Below, piece after piece: positions 12,143-24,222 of a DNA stretch of 64,000 nt. The stretch spans positions 3,720,001-3,784,000 of the forward strand of contig BSBN01000860.1 of assembly GCA_027924645.1 (NCBI GenBank), read 5' to 3'. The notes beneath the pieces were generated by a model. The model saw nothing but the letters and a program-made list of their open reading frames with translations. It did no database searches and was not told the DNA's origin. Position 1 is the first letter of the stretch. Every line of letters begins with the position of its first letter. The translations under genes and the position numbers were made by a program. The DNA is from Cunninghamia lanceolata (lineage: Eukaryota; Streptophyta; Pinopsida; Cupressales; Cupressaceae).

Positions 12143-12917
12143 CTGAACTATCTTGAGACCCTATATCAATTCCATGGCAATGTGACTGATTCATAGTATT
12201 TAACTTGGCACATTGTCATAGATATGGGAATGGAAACATTTGGTATACAAGGTTTGTATGAACTATCAACATGAAGAATAATGTAGCATAACATTGATCA
12301 TGATTGGATTAAGCCTATTGGGATTTACTTGTATGATCTTGGCACCTATTCATTTGTATTTTAACTTGTTATGATAAGATAATAGTATTTCATTATGCTT
12401 AAGGGATTGTATATTTATATGTTGTAAGGATTTATTCTTGTATAGTTTGACATCACGGTATGTTAAGGTCTGTTTAATTCATTATTACACATAATTATTA
12501 AAGAGACCAAGTGTAGAAAATATACATGGCACCATGTGAGATTGTAGGCTACTTTCTTGATCGTGATTGTGTCTATTTTAATTAATGTTGACCTTTGAGA
12601 TATGTTTTATTATGCATACCATGAACTGATTTAAAACATAGTCTATTATAAGGACATTTGTGTGTGATGATTGATTTAAAACATGTATGATAAAGCATGA
12701 TAAAGTAATCCAAATAGAATTAAGGAAAATGTAAAGAACATGCATGTAAAGACTTGACATGCCTAAAAAATAGAGATTCGAATGGAGAGAGTACCTAATT
12801 ATGTAGTGTTTTTTTCTTCTTTCATCAATCTCCTCAACAATTTGAGTTTTTCACCACTTGCTTCCTTTTCAACGTTAAATCACTCGAATAAAATTATTAA
12901 CAACAATACTATTAACC
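12143..12917. other. No gene seen
   Basis: AT-rich sequence up to the target site of element A. No supported feature. Confidence 0.5.
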
Positions 12918-12922
12918 AATCT

Positions 12923-13761
12923 TGATGTAGGAGCATCCCTAGTTCGAGAGTAATCTTACATCAACCAAAAACATTTGCATTTGCATTTCAGTTTGTTTGC
13001 ATTTCAGTTCTTTCATTTTCTAGTTTAGTTCAGGTAGTTCAGTCAGAAGCAGCTCAGCTTGTGGTCTGGTTTTGGCATTTCACACCTTACAAATTTGGAC
13101 TTAGCATCTAAATTAATTCATCTACATCATATCAAGAATTCAGAGCATTTGGATTAGTTACTGGAAAGATATCGCTATCAGAAGATCCTCTGTTTCTCAG
13201 TGTAGATCTTTCTGATAGTCATGAGCAATCAGCTGAAGGAGAAGGATAGGGAGCATTGGCTGAGTTGTGGATCCTTGTGATTCATTGTACAATGTTCCTT
13301 GGTTTGTGGCTGACCTTCCTCATAGGTCCATACTTCATTGTATCCGTTGGAGAAGGATTTTCAAGCCGATAGATCCGACCTATCCAGGAACACACGTTAC
13401 ACCTCTTCATTGGGATTTTGGATCTCTTGTGGTTGACGTGGAGGAATCTATTGGTCCAGAAATGATATATAAAGATGTAATAGATCCTTAGGAAGACAGT
13501 TAGTTAGAAATTGAATCATAATATTTAGTTAGATTTGTGCGAAGGAGCTTCAAAGCTTTATCTTGCGCATGTATGTAATCAGGCGTTTTGAGCCTAGTTG
13601 TAAGCCCGCATACTGCCGGCCAGATTGTATTTGAATTATTTGATATACTGAATGACTGAATCTGCATATTTTCTATATTCTTGTGTTATTTTCATTGTGT
13701 TTACTCTCGCTGTATGGTTTGGACAGTTCATTCTGTGAACCTTGCTACCGTGACTGCATCA
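12923..13761 (+). repeat. 5' LTR of element A
   Basis: 839 bp, paired with 18572-19395. Starts TGATGTAGGAGCATCCC and ends TGACTGCATCA, followed by a 2-base gap and the primer site. The open frame at 13267-13491 also occurs in the 3' LTR (18889-19125) and is LTR sequence, not a gene. Confidence 0.93.
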
Positions 13762-13763
13762 AG

Positions 13764-13774
13764 TGGTATCAGAG
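13764..13774 (+). other. Primer binding site, tRNA-iMet type
   Basis: TGGTATCAGAG, complementary to the 3' end of plant initiator methionine tRNA, two bases after the 5' LTR. Confidence 0.9.
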
Positions 13775-13948
13775 TGAAAGTTTGATTCTTTGGAGTGAAT
13801 TGGCGAAGGGGATTTTGTAAGATCTTGTTCTAAGCAGATAGCTGATCCAAGGCAAGTTACTTATGTACAACTGATCACCGATTGAGAGGCAGTTATCATT
13901 TGTAGCCCGATCACTGACCTGAGGTAGTTTGCACTTAATCATAGGAAG

Positions 13949-15120
13949 ATGCTACCGCGAAGAGTTCCACCTATTGGTACAATGGCTAATAGAATGGATG
14001 AGATGATGGAATTGATGAGAACAATGCAAATTCATTTGGATACTGTTGAAGAAGATAGACGAAGAGGATTGACACCTAGACCTAATGTAGAAAGTGATGA
14101 TGAAGAAGAATTTCAATCTGTTGAACAAATTGGCAAAACCCTATAAGGTCATGATGAAGAAGAATCAGATCAGATGAAGATGTTGTGAGCTATTTCAAAG
14201 ATTGGGAAAAGACCTAGAGTTGATGTACCGAACTATACTGGTAATTTGAATCTGGAAGAGTTAATTGATTGGATAAATGACATAGAAGAATACTTTGAAT
14301 ATGAGGGAATTGAAGATCTGGAGAAGGTGAAATTTGCAAAGACAAAGTTGAAAGGACATGCTGCTATATGGTGGAAAGAAGTTCAGTTGGAAAGAAATAG
14401 GAGAGGAAAGGAAAAGATTACAAAGTGGGACCGGATGGTGACAAAGTTGAAGAATCAATTTATACCTGCTGACTATGAGTTGGAGCTGTTGAAGAGATTG
14501 CAAAAATTGAGACAGAAGGAGAAATCTGTGAAGGAGTACACTAAAGAATTTCATAAAATGATCATAAGAATAGGACACAGTGAAGCAAGCAAGGAGAAAG
14601 TGGCTAGATACATCAATGGATTGAGATTGAACATTCAAGAAGAACTAAGCTTGGTAAGGATGACATCTTTGGAAGAAGCATATCAATTTTCACTGAAAGT
14701 TGAAGAGAAGTTGAATAAGAAACATGATCAGAGGCAGAGAGGCAGAGGGGGTTAATTCATGAGAGGTAGGACATTTTTCGGAGGAGACAGATCTTATCCG
14801 GACAAGAACAAGTTTGACAGCACATTAATGATGGATGATAGAGATAACAATGCTTACCGAAGAGATGATAACAATTTTTACCCGAGAGGAAACCCTGGTG
14901 CATACCAGAATGAAGGATACAGAAGAGAAGGAAGAGTATTTGATAAGAGAACATTTAGAGGTACCTGTTTTAACTGTGGAGGTGAAGGACATAGAGCATT
15001 TGAATGTAATCAGGGTAGTACAAGCAAGAAGACAAAGAACAGTGGAAGAGCAACCTATGTTGAGGAAGAACCTGTTGAATCACCTTGTTCAGTTGGCAAT
15101 CTGGAGAAAGGAGAATCATT
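13949..15120 (+). pseudogene. gag: Element A gag (capsid and nucleocapsid)
   Basis: Encodes the particle-forming protein. From ATG 13949 an acidic N-terminal part is followed by a capsid-like region (about 14225-14700) with the typical AAIWWKEV and KLKNQFIPADYE signatures and a YINGLRLNIQEEL segment. An Arg/Gly-rich linker leads to one zinc knuckle, CFNCGGEGHRAFEC (CX2CX4HX4C), at 14966-15007. In-frame stops occur near 14144 (TAA), 14186 (TGA) and 14753 (TAA). The frame is shared with pol, so a single Gag-Pol polyprotein is inferred for the ancestor. Confidence 0.9.
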
Positions 15121-15700
15121 GGTGATGAGGAGAGCACTATTTCAAACTGAGACAAATGAGGAACCATCACAGAGGAAAAGTCTGTTTAGAACCAGATGCA
15201 AATTCGGAGGTAAGTGTTGTAAAGTTGTGATTGATAGTGGTAGTTCAGATAACCTAGTTTCAGAGGAGATGGTGACTAAGATAAAGTTGGAAAGATTGAA
15301 ACACCCTAAGCCCTATCAAATAGCATGGATTCAGGGTGATCATAAGGTACGGGTGAGTGAACAATGTTTGGTGAAATTTCATATTGGATCTTATCATGAT
15401 GAAGTCTTGTGTGATAATATGCCTATGGATGTTTGTCATATCTTGTTGGGTAGACCTTGGCAATATGATAGAAAAGTAATGCATGATGGGAGAAAGAATA
15501 CCTATACTATAACAACAAATGGAAAGAGAGCTACCTTGATTCCTTTGGAGGATGATCCTAAGAGTGAAGTATGTGGAAATGCTAGAATCTGTTTGGTAGA
15601 TGGAAGGAAATTTTTGGATGGTTTGAGACATGAGAACATGTGTTATGCTTTGATTCCTAAGAAGCCTAAAGCATTGAAGAAAGAGACTAAAGAAGAATAG
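15121..15700 (+). pseudogene. pol: Element A protease
   Basis: Retroviral-type aspartic protease region. The active-site motif reads VIDSGSSDNLVS (about 15226-15261), and the flap/C-terminal signature HILLGRPWQYD follows near 15437-15470. The layout resembles CRM/Galadriel-type chromovirus proteases as I remember them; clade assignment is not settled. It would cut the Gag-Pol precursor. A TAG after KEE at 15698-15700 interrupts the frame to RT, which then continues in the same phase. Confidence 0.85.
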
Positions 15701-17060
15701 CCGGAGGAGATAAGAGAGTTGCTGACAAAATATGAAGACATCATATCAGATAATGTACCTGAAGGATTACCACCTATAAGGAGTATCAATCATCACATGG
15801 ATCTTATACCAGGAGCAAGTTTGCCTAACAAAGCAACACACTGGATGACACCGGCAGAGAATGAAGAATTGAATAAACAAATACAAGAGTTGTTGAGGAA
15901 AGGTTTGATCAGAGAATGTTTGAGTCCTTGTGCAGTACCTGCAATTTTGGCACCAAAGAAAGATGGAGAATGGAGAATGTGTACAGATTCCAGAGCAATA
16001 AACAAGATTACAGTTAAGTATAGATTCCCTTTACCTAGGATGGATGATATCATGGATTGTTTGAGCGGAGCAAGATATTTCACAAAGATAGATTTGAAGA
16101 GTGGATACCATCAGATCAGAATCAGAGAAGGTGATGAATGGAAGATTGCTTTTAAAACAAATGAAGGATTGTGTGAGTGGTTAGTGATGCCCTTTGGATT
16201 GATAAATGTACTGAGTACTTTTATGAGATTGATGAATGAAGTTCTGAAGAAATTCTTGGGTAAGTTTGTGATTGTGTACTTGGATTATATTCTAATTTTT
16301 AGTAAGACACAATAAGAACATTTGTAGCATATTAGACAGGTTTTTCAGAGACTGAGAGAAGAGAAATTGCTGATAAACATCAAGAAGTGTAGTTTCATGA
16401 AAGAAGAGTTGGTATATTTGGGATTTGTAATTTTTGTGGAAGGATTGAAGATGGACCCTAAAAAAGTGAAAGCAATTTTTGAATGGCCTACACCGGAGAG
16501 CATTGGAGAGGTTAGATCATTTCATGGTTTGGCTAGTTTCTACCAGAAGTTCATCAAAAATTTCAGTTCGGTTTATAACCCTATGATAGAGACAATGAGA
16601 GGTGATAGAAAAGATTTCAAGTGGACATCAGGAGCAGATAAAAGTTTTGAGTTGTTGAAGTAAAAGGTGACAGAGCAACCTATTTTGGCATTACCAGATT
16701 TCAATAAGGTATCTCAAGTTGATTTTGATGCTAGTGGAAATGCAATTGGAGCAGTGTTAAGTCAAGAGGGTAGACCAGTAGCATATTTCAGTGAGAAGTT
16801 AAATGATGCAAGGAGAAGATATTCAGTTTATGATCAAGATTTCTATGCCATAATTCAAGCCTTGAAGAAGTGGAGACATTATTTGTTGCCTAAGGAGTTT
16901 GTGTTGTATACAGATCATTAAGCTTTGCAATATTTGAACAGTCAAGGTAAGTTGAATCAGAGACATATGAGATGGGTAGAGTTCATGCAGAGTTATACTT
17001 TTGTGTTGAAGTATAGGAGTGGAAAATCAAATAAAGTTGCTGATGCATTGAGTAGGAGAA
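15701..17060 (+). pseudogene. pol: Element A reverse transcriptase and RNase H
   Basis: RT blocks are clear: [36 protein letters not shown] and VMPFGLINV. The catalytic YxDD box is YLDY (16277-16288): the second Asp codon is TAT, which should abolish polymerisation. RNase H starts near 16700 with [14 protein letters not shown] and continues through VLYTDH to the VADALSRR end at about 17055. In-frame stops include TAA and TAG at 16314-16329, TAA near 16663 and TAA 16919-16921. Several stand at family Gln positions. The frame is unchanged throughout. Confidence 0.92.
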
Positions 17061-18370
17061 GAAACTTGTTGACAGAGATGAGAATTGTGTTGGGTTTTGA
17101 TGAATTGAAGAACATGTATGAGGGAGACACTGATTTTGTAGAACCTTGGAAAGCATGTAAGGAACCTATTGTGATAGATAGGAGAAAGTGGTTGGATTAT
17201 TTCATTCAAGAAGATATGTTGTTCAAAGGAAGTCAATTGTGCATACCTAGAAGTTCAATGAGAGATAACTTGATCAAGGAAAAGCATAGTGGTGGATTGG
17301 CAGGACATTTTGGCATTGATAAGACAATGGCTTTGGTAAGTGAAAATTACTTTTGGCCTCAGATACATAAGGATGTTTAGAGATTTGTGTAGAGTTGTAG
17401 AGTTTGTCAAGTTGCAAAAGGGAGTAGTCAGAACACTGGATTGTATAAACCTCTGACAGTATCAGAGAGACCTTGGGAAGACATAAGTATGGATTTTGTA
17501 ATGGGACTACCTAAGACATAGAGATGACATGATTCAATATTTGTAGTGGTTGACAGATTTTCAAAGATGGCTCATTTCATACCTTGTAAGAAGACAACTG
17601 ATGCAGTGCATGTAGCTGACCTATTTTTCAAGGAGATTGTGAGATTGCATGGATTACCTAGGAGTATAGTTTCAGACAGAGACACAAAGTTTGTTGGATA
17701 CTTTTGGAGAACACTTTGGAAGAAGATGAAGACAGATTTGAAGTTCAGTTCAACTTTTCATCCACAAATAGATGGACATACAAAGGTAGTGAATAGGAGT
17801 TTGGGAAACTTGTTGAGATGTTTGGTTGAGAGAAAACTAGAAGTTAGGATTTGATTCTTTCACAAGCAGAGTTTGCATACAATAATTCAGTCAACAGAAG
17901 TACCAGAAGAACACCTTTTGAGATTGTTACTAGAGTGATCCCTAGAGGAGTGGCTGAATTGAGAGATATCAACATGGAAGAAAAGAGGAGTACATAAGCA
18001 AAAGAATTTGTAGATCATATGAAGACAATGCATAATTAGGTGAAGAAGCATTTGGAAGACATAAATAGTAAGTACAAAAAGAAGGCAGATGAGCAGAGAA
18101 GACACAAAGAATTTGAAGTTGGAGATAAAGTAATGGTATATTTGAGAAAAGAAAGATTTCTATTTGGGACATTTAACAAGTTGAAGATGAAGAAGTTTGG
18201 ACCTTGTAAGATACTCAGGAAATTTGATTCAGGCAATGCATATGAAGTGGAATTACTGGAGACATTGGGTATTTAACCTATTTTCAACAATGTAGAACTT
18301 CATGAGTATCATGAAGCAGAGTTTAGTGACAACATGGAAGAAGACTTGAAGAAATAGTTACCACAACAAG
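17061..18370 (+). pseudogene. pol: Element A integrase
   Basis: The zinc-binding region holds HSGGLAGHFGIDKT and a CRVC pair, interrupted by TAG at 17378-17380 and 17390-17392. The DDE core shows SMDFVMGLP (first Asp) and VSDRDTKF (second Asp). The catalytic Glu, usually in GQTE, is Lys here: codon AAG at 17783-17785 in [11 protein letters not shown] frameshift near 17850 precedes the C-terminal region AEFAYNNSVNRSTRRTPFE. The DNA-binding tail (DKVMVYLRKERF, near 18125-18160) follows. The enzyme inserted the cDNA into the genome; this copy is inactive on several counts. Confidence 0.92.
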
Positions 18371-18540
18371 GACCAGAATAAATTGAAGACATTGTGGATA
18401 GCAGAGTTGGACACAACACTCGAGGAAGACAATACAAAGAATATCTTGTGAAGTGGAAAGGTAGACCAGAAGAAGATTTATCATGGAATTCTCAGAATGA
18501 GGTGGACCGTCTTGGTTCTCCCCTAACCCTAACAAAGTGA
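18371..18540 (+). pseudogene. Element A chromodomain
   Basis: The end of pol encodes IEDIVDSRV, then QYKEYLVKWKGRPEEDLSWN, ending at TGA 18538-18540. This is a canonical chromodomain core with aromatic residues in KEYLVKW and SW. In chromoviruses it steers integration toward particular chromatin. The length, about 45 residues from IEDIV, fits. Stops occur just upstream (after KK and GPE). Confidence in the domain is high; the subclade is not determined. Confidence 0.88.
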
Positions 18541-18571
18541 GGGACTCACTTTTTCAATAACCCCAAATGTC

Positions 18572-19395
18572 TGATGCAAGAGCATCCCTGGTTTAAGAGT
18601 AATCTTGCATCAACCAAAAACATTTGCATTTGCATTTCAGTTCTTTCATTTTCTAGTTTAGTTCAGGCAGTTCAGTTAGAAGCAGCTCAACTTGTGGTTT
18701 GGTTTTAGCATTTCACACCTTGAGGATTTGGCCTTAGCATCTAAATTAATTCATCCACATCATATCAAGAATTCAGAGCATTTGGACCATTTACTAGAAA
18801 GATATTTCTATCAGAAGATATTCTATTTCTCAATGCATAGCTTTCTGACAGTCATGAGCAATCAGCTAAAGGAGAAGGATTAGGAGCATTGGTTGACTCG
18901 TGGATCCTTGTGATTCATTCTACAATGTTCCTTGGTTTGTGGCTGACCTTCCTCATAGGTCCGTACTTTATTGTATCTGTTGGAGAAGGATTTTTCAAGC
19001 CGATAGGTCTGACCTATCCAGGAACACACGTTACACCTCTTCATCGGGATTCCAGATCTCTTGTGGCTGATGCAGAGGAATCTATTGGTCCAGAAATGAT
19101 ATATAAAGATGTAATAGACCCTTAGGAAGATAGTTAGTTAGAAATTGAATCATAATATTTAGTTTGATTTTTGCGAAGGAGCTTCAAAGCTTTATCTTTC
19201 GCATGTATGTAATTAGGCCTTTTGAGCCCAGTTATAAGCCCGCATGTTGCCGGCCATATTTCATTTGAATTCTTTGATATACTGAATGACTAAATTTGCA
19301 TATTTTCTATATTCTTGTGTTGTTTTTATTGTGTTTACTCTTGCTACACGGTCCAGATAGTTCATTCTGTGAACCCTCCTACCATGACTGCACCA
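18572..19395 (+). repeat. 3' LTR of element A
   Basis: 824 bp, paired with 12923-13761. Followed directly by the target duplication AATCT (19396-19400). No convincing polypurine tract touches its start. Confidence 0.93.
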
Positions 19396-19400
19396 AATCT

Positions 19401-19755
19401 ATAATGTTAAATTCCTACAATTCAATCACAATTAACATTGCAATGCTACAAAAATTGAAACTTGAATTGATATATATCAAATTTGATGTGAAAACTATGT
19501 TATTTCCTCCTTAAGTTGGCAAAGTAGAAAAAGGTGGTGGAAAGTTCATGCAAAGGTGGTAGAATGTGAAAAAAGTGCATGTGAACTTCCCAACAACATG
19601 AAAACACTTTTTTTGGTCAAAACACACGCATAAACAGAAGAAAACAAAGTATGTGGGCCTAGATCACGGGGGTCCAGGCCTTTTTACCATTTCTATAACA
19701 ATCCAAAATGACGCAAGTGCATTTTGGCCCGCTATAGAAAACTCCATATTATTCA
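19401..19755. other. No gene seen
   Basis: Single-copy-looking AT-rich flank between element A and the CT-rich tract. A chance open frame (19653-19880) runs into simple repeat and is not supported. Confidence 0.5.
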
Positions 19756-19865
19756 TTTCTCCATGTATTTCCTCTATCTCTCACCTCTCTGTCTCTCACC
19801 TATCTCTCCCTCTCACCTCTCTACCTCTCACCTATCTCTCCCCCTCACCTCTCTACCTCTCCCTC
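19756..19865. repeat. CT-rich low-complexity tract
   Basis: Irregular repeats of CTCTCACCTATCTCTCC-like units. It leads directly into the telomere-like array; a shorter similar tract recurs at about 23585-23640 inside the array's distal part. Confidence 0.85.
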
Positions 19866-22800
19866 AACATTAAACCTTAATCCCTCAACCCTAAACCTTA
19901 ATCCCTTAACCCTAATTCCTTATCCATAAACCCTAAACCTTGATCCCTAAACCCTAATCCCTCAAGGTCCTAAACCCTAATCCCTTATCCCTAAACTCTA
20001 AACCCTATCCCTAAACCAACAACCCTTAATCCTCAACCTTAAACCTTAATCCCTCAACCCTAAACCTTAATCCCTCAACCCTCAACCCTAATCCATCAAC
20101 CCTAAATCCTAAGCCTTAATCCCTCAACCCTAAACCCTAATCCCTCAACCCTAAACCCTAAATGCTATCTCTATTCCTAAACCCTCAACCCTCGACACTA
20201 TACCTTAAACCCTAATCCCTTATACTTAAGCCCTCAACCCTAAGCCCTAATCCCTCAACCCTAAACCCTAAACACTATCCCTATTCCTAAACCCTCAACC
20301 CTCGACACTATACCTTAAACCCTAATCCCTTATCCCTAAGCCCTAAACCCTAAACCCTAATCCCTCAACCCTAAACCTTCAACCCTAAACCCTATCCCTA
20401 ATCCCTCTACCCTCAACACTCTACCTTAACTCTAATCCCTTGACCCTCAATCCTAATCCATCAACCCTAAATGCTACCCCTAAAGCCTCAACCCTAAACC
20501 CTAATCCCTCAAGGTCCTAAACCCTAATCCCTTATCCCTAAACTCTAAACCCTATCCCTAAACTCTCAACCCTCAACCCTCAACCTTAAACCTTAATCCC
20601 TCAACCCTAAACATTAATCCCTCAACTCTCAACCCTAATCCATTATTCCTAAAGCCTAAGACCTAATCCCTCAACCCTAAACCCTAAACACTATTCCTAT
20701 TACTAAACCCTCAACCCTTAACACTATACCTTAAACCCTAATCCCTAAACCCTCAACCCTAAACCCTAATCCCTCAACCCTAAACCTTCAACCCTAAATC
20801 CTATCCCTAATCCCTCTACCCTTAACACTCTACCTTAACCCTAATCCCTCAACCCTCAACCCTAATCCATCAACCCTAAATGCTATCCCTAAATCCTCAA
20901 CCCTCAACCCTAATCCCTCAAGGTCCTAAATCTTAATCCCTTATCCCTAAACTCTAAACCCTATCCCTAAACCCTCAACCCTAAATGCTATCCCTAAAGC
21001 CTCAACCCTAAACCCTAATCCCTCAAGGTCCTAAACCCTAATCCCTTATCCCTAAACTCTAAACCCTATCCCTAAACCCTCAACACTAATCCCTCAACTC
21101 TAAATGCTATCCTTAAAGCCTCAACCCTAAACCCTATTCCCTCAAGGTCCTAAACCCTAATACCTTATCCCTAAACCCTTAACCCTCAACCCTCGACCTT
21201 AAACCTTAATCCCTCAACCCTAAACCCTAATCCCTCAACCCTAAACCCTAAACTCTAATCCCTTAACCCTAAACCTGAAAGGCTATCCCTATTCCTAAAC
21301 CCTCAACCCTCGACACTATACCTTAAATCCTAATCCGTTATCCCTAAGCCCTCAACCCTAAACCCTAATCCCTCAACCCTAAATCTTCAACCCTAAACCC
21401 TATCCTAACTCCCTCTACCCTCAACACTCTACCTTAACCCTAATCCCTCGACCCTAAACCCTAATCCCTCAACCCTAAATGCTATCCCTAATTCCTCAAC
21501 CCTAAACCATAATCCCTCAATGTCCTAAACCCTAATCCCTTATCGCTAAACTCTAAACTCTATCCCTAAACCCTAAACCCTCAACCCTCAACCTTAAACC
21601 TTAATCCTTCAACCCTAATCCCTTATCCCTAAACCCTAAACCTTAATCCCTCAACCCTAAACCCTAAATGCTATCCCTATTCCTAAACCCTCAACCCTTG
21701 ATAGTATACCTTAAACCCTAATCCCTTATCCCTAAACCCTCAACCCTAAACCCTAATCCCTCAACCCTAAACCTTCAACCCTAAACCTTATCCCTAATCC
21801 CTCAACCCTAAACACTATCCCTAAAGCCTCAATCCTAAACCCTAATCCCTTAAGGTCCTAAGCCCTAATCCCTTATCCCTAAACTCTAAACCCTATCCCT
21901 AAACCCCCAACCTTAAACTTTAATCCCTCAACCCTAAACCTTAATCCTCAACCCTCAACCCTCGACACAATACCTTAAACCCTATATTTCCTTATCCCTA
22001 AACCCTCAATCCTAAACCCTAATCCCTCAACCCTAAGCCTTCAACTCTAAACCCTATCCCTAATCCCTCTACCCTCAACACTCTACCTTAACCCTAATCC
22101 CTCGACCCTCAACTCTAAATGCAATCCCTAAAGCCTCGACCCTAAATCCTAATCCCTCAAGGTCCTAAACCCTAATCCTTTATCTCCTAAACTCTAAACC
22201 CTATCCCTAAACCCTCAATCCTAATCCCTCAACCCTAAATGCTATCCCGAAAGCCTCAACCCTCAACCCTAATCACTCAAGGTCTAAAACCCTAATCCCT
22301 TATCCATAAACTCTAAACCCTATCCCTAATCCCTCTAACCTCAACACTCTACCTTAACCCTAATTCATCGACCGTCAACCCTAATCCCTTAGCCCTAAAC
22401 CCTCAACCCTCAACCCTTAACCTTAAACCTTAATCGTGCAACCTAAACCTTAATCCTTCAACTCTCAACCCTAATTCATTATCCCTAAACCCTAAACCCT
22501 AAACCCTATCCCTAATCCCTCTACCCTCAAAACTCTACCTTAACCCTAATCCATTGACCATCAACCCTAATCCCTTATCCCTAAACTCTAAACCCTATCC
22601 CTAAACCCTAAACCCTTAACCCTCAACCCTCAACCTTAAACCTTAATCTGTCAACCCTAAACCTTAATCCCTCAACCCTCAACCCTAATTCCTTATCCCT
22701 AAACCCTAAACCCTTACATCCCTCAACCCTAAACCCTAAATGCTATCCCTATTCCTAAATCCTCAACCCTTGACACTATACCTTAAACCCTAATCCCTTA

Positions 22801-23872
22801 TTCCTAAGCCCTCAACCCTAAACCCTAATCCCTCAACCCTAAACCCTATCCCTATTCCCTCTACCCTCAACACTCTACCTTAACCCTAATCCCTCAACCC
22901 TCAACCTTAATCCCTCAACCCTAAATGTTATCCCTAAAGCCTCAACCCTAAACCCTAATCCCTCAAGGTCCTAAACCCTAATCCCTTATCGCTAAACTCT
23001 AAACCCTATCCCTAAACCCTAATCCCTCAACCCTCAACCTTAAACCTTAATCCCTCAATCCTAAACTTTAATCCCTCAACCATCAACCCTAATTCCTTAT
23101 ACCTAAACCCTAAACCCTAATCCCTCAATCCTAAACCCTAAACACTATCCCTATTCCTACACCCTCAACCCTCAACACTATACCTTAGACCCTAATCCCT
23201 TATCCCTAAATCCTCAACCTTAAACCCTAATCCCTCAACCCTAAACCTTCAACCCTATCCCTAATCCCTCTACCCTCAACACTCTATCTTAATCCTAATC
23301 CCTCAACCCTCAACCCTAAATGCTATGGACCTAAAGCCTCAACCCTAAACCCTAATCCCTCAAGGTCCTAAACCCTAATCCCTTATCCCTAAACTCTAAA
23401 CCCTATCCCTAAACCCTAAACCCTCAACCCTAAACCCTCAACCTTAATACCTCAACCCTAAACCCTAATCCCTCTTGACTTTAAACCCTGAACCCTTAAA
23501 CCCTAAACCCTTGACCCTTAAACCCTAAACCCTTAAACCCTTGACCCTTAAACCCTAAACCCTTAAACCCTCAACCCTTATCCACCCCTCTCCTCCCCTA
23601 TCTGCCTCACCCCCATCTCTACCTTCCTCTACCCTCGACACTATACCTTAAACCCTAATCCCTTAACCCTCATCCCTAAAACCTCAAGCCTCAACCCTTA
23701 AACCTCAACCCTCAAGCCTCAAGCCTCTACCATCTACCCTCAACCTATTACTTAATCCCTAATCCCTCAACCCTCAACCCTATACCTTAAACCCTAAACC
23801 CAAAAACCTCAACCCTGAACCCTAAAAACTCTACGGGCTCAGGTCCTTATATACCCTAAATCCAAAACCCTT
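19866..23872. repeat. Interstitial telomere-like (CCCTAAA) array
   Basis: About 4 kb of CCCTAAA variants: CCCTAAT, CCCTCAA, CCTTAAA, CCCTATC. Perfect (CCCTAAA) runs are short. A longer marker, CAAGGTCCTAAACCC followed by CTTATCCCTAAACTCTAAA, recurs irregularly (near 19960, 20509, 20918, 21023, 21142, 21850, 22157, 22966, 23358 with weaker copies near 21508 and 22278). Another recurring block is CTCTACCCTCAACACTCTACC. The array therefore has higher-order structure. The C-rich strand is the plus strand throughout. Confidence 0.95.
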
Positions 23873-24181
23873 ACATACATACATACATATATACATACAT
23901 ACATACATACAGGCATACACACATACATACACACATACATACATACAAACATGCATACATATATACATACATACAAGCATGCATACATGCATACAACCAT
24001 ACATACATACATACAAGCATACATATATACATACAAACATACATACATACAAGCATACATATATACATACAAACATACATACATACACGCATACATATAT
24101 ACATACATACATATAAGTATACATACACACATATTGACATACATACATACATACATGCATACATACATACATACATACATG
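23873..24181. repeat. (ACAT)n microsatellite
   Basis: About 310 bp of ATAC/ACAT tetranucleotides with interruptions such as AAGC, TATATA and CACA. All six-frame open stretches here (repeating Tyr/Val/Cys/Met or His/Thr/Tyr/Ile) are artefacts of the repeat. Confidence 0.95.
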
Positions 24182-24222
24182 CTTAATAACCTTGAAAATA
24201 AAACATTCCAAGGGAGACATAA

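Larger units (their letters stand above)
12923..19395 (+). mobile_element. Element A: Ty3/gypsy chromovirus
   Basis: Complete but dead LTR retrotransposon. Direct LTRs lie at 12923-13761 and 18572-19395, each starting TGATG and ending with its inverse CATCA or a one-base variant (CACCA). The 5-bp target duplication AATCT stands at 12918-12922 and 19396-19400. Order gag, protease, reverse transcriptase, RNase H, integrase, chromodomain identifies a chromovirus. The LTRs differ at many sites over their length, so the insertion is old. Gag to integrase is a single frame from 13949 to about 17850, interrupted by nonsense codons, with one frameshift near 17850. Confidence 0.95.

Noticed and set aside
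19866..23872. A true chromosome end
   Set aside because: Sequence continues with other repeats and elements on both sides, and the heptamers are degenerate with higher-order blocks.
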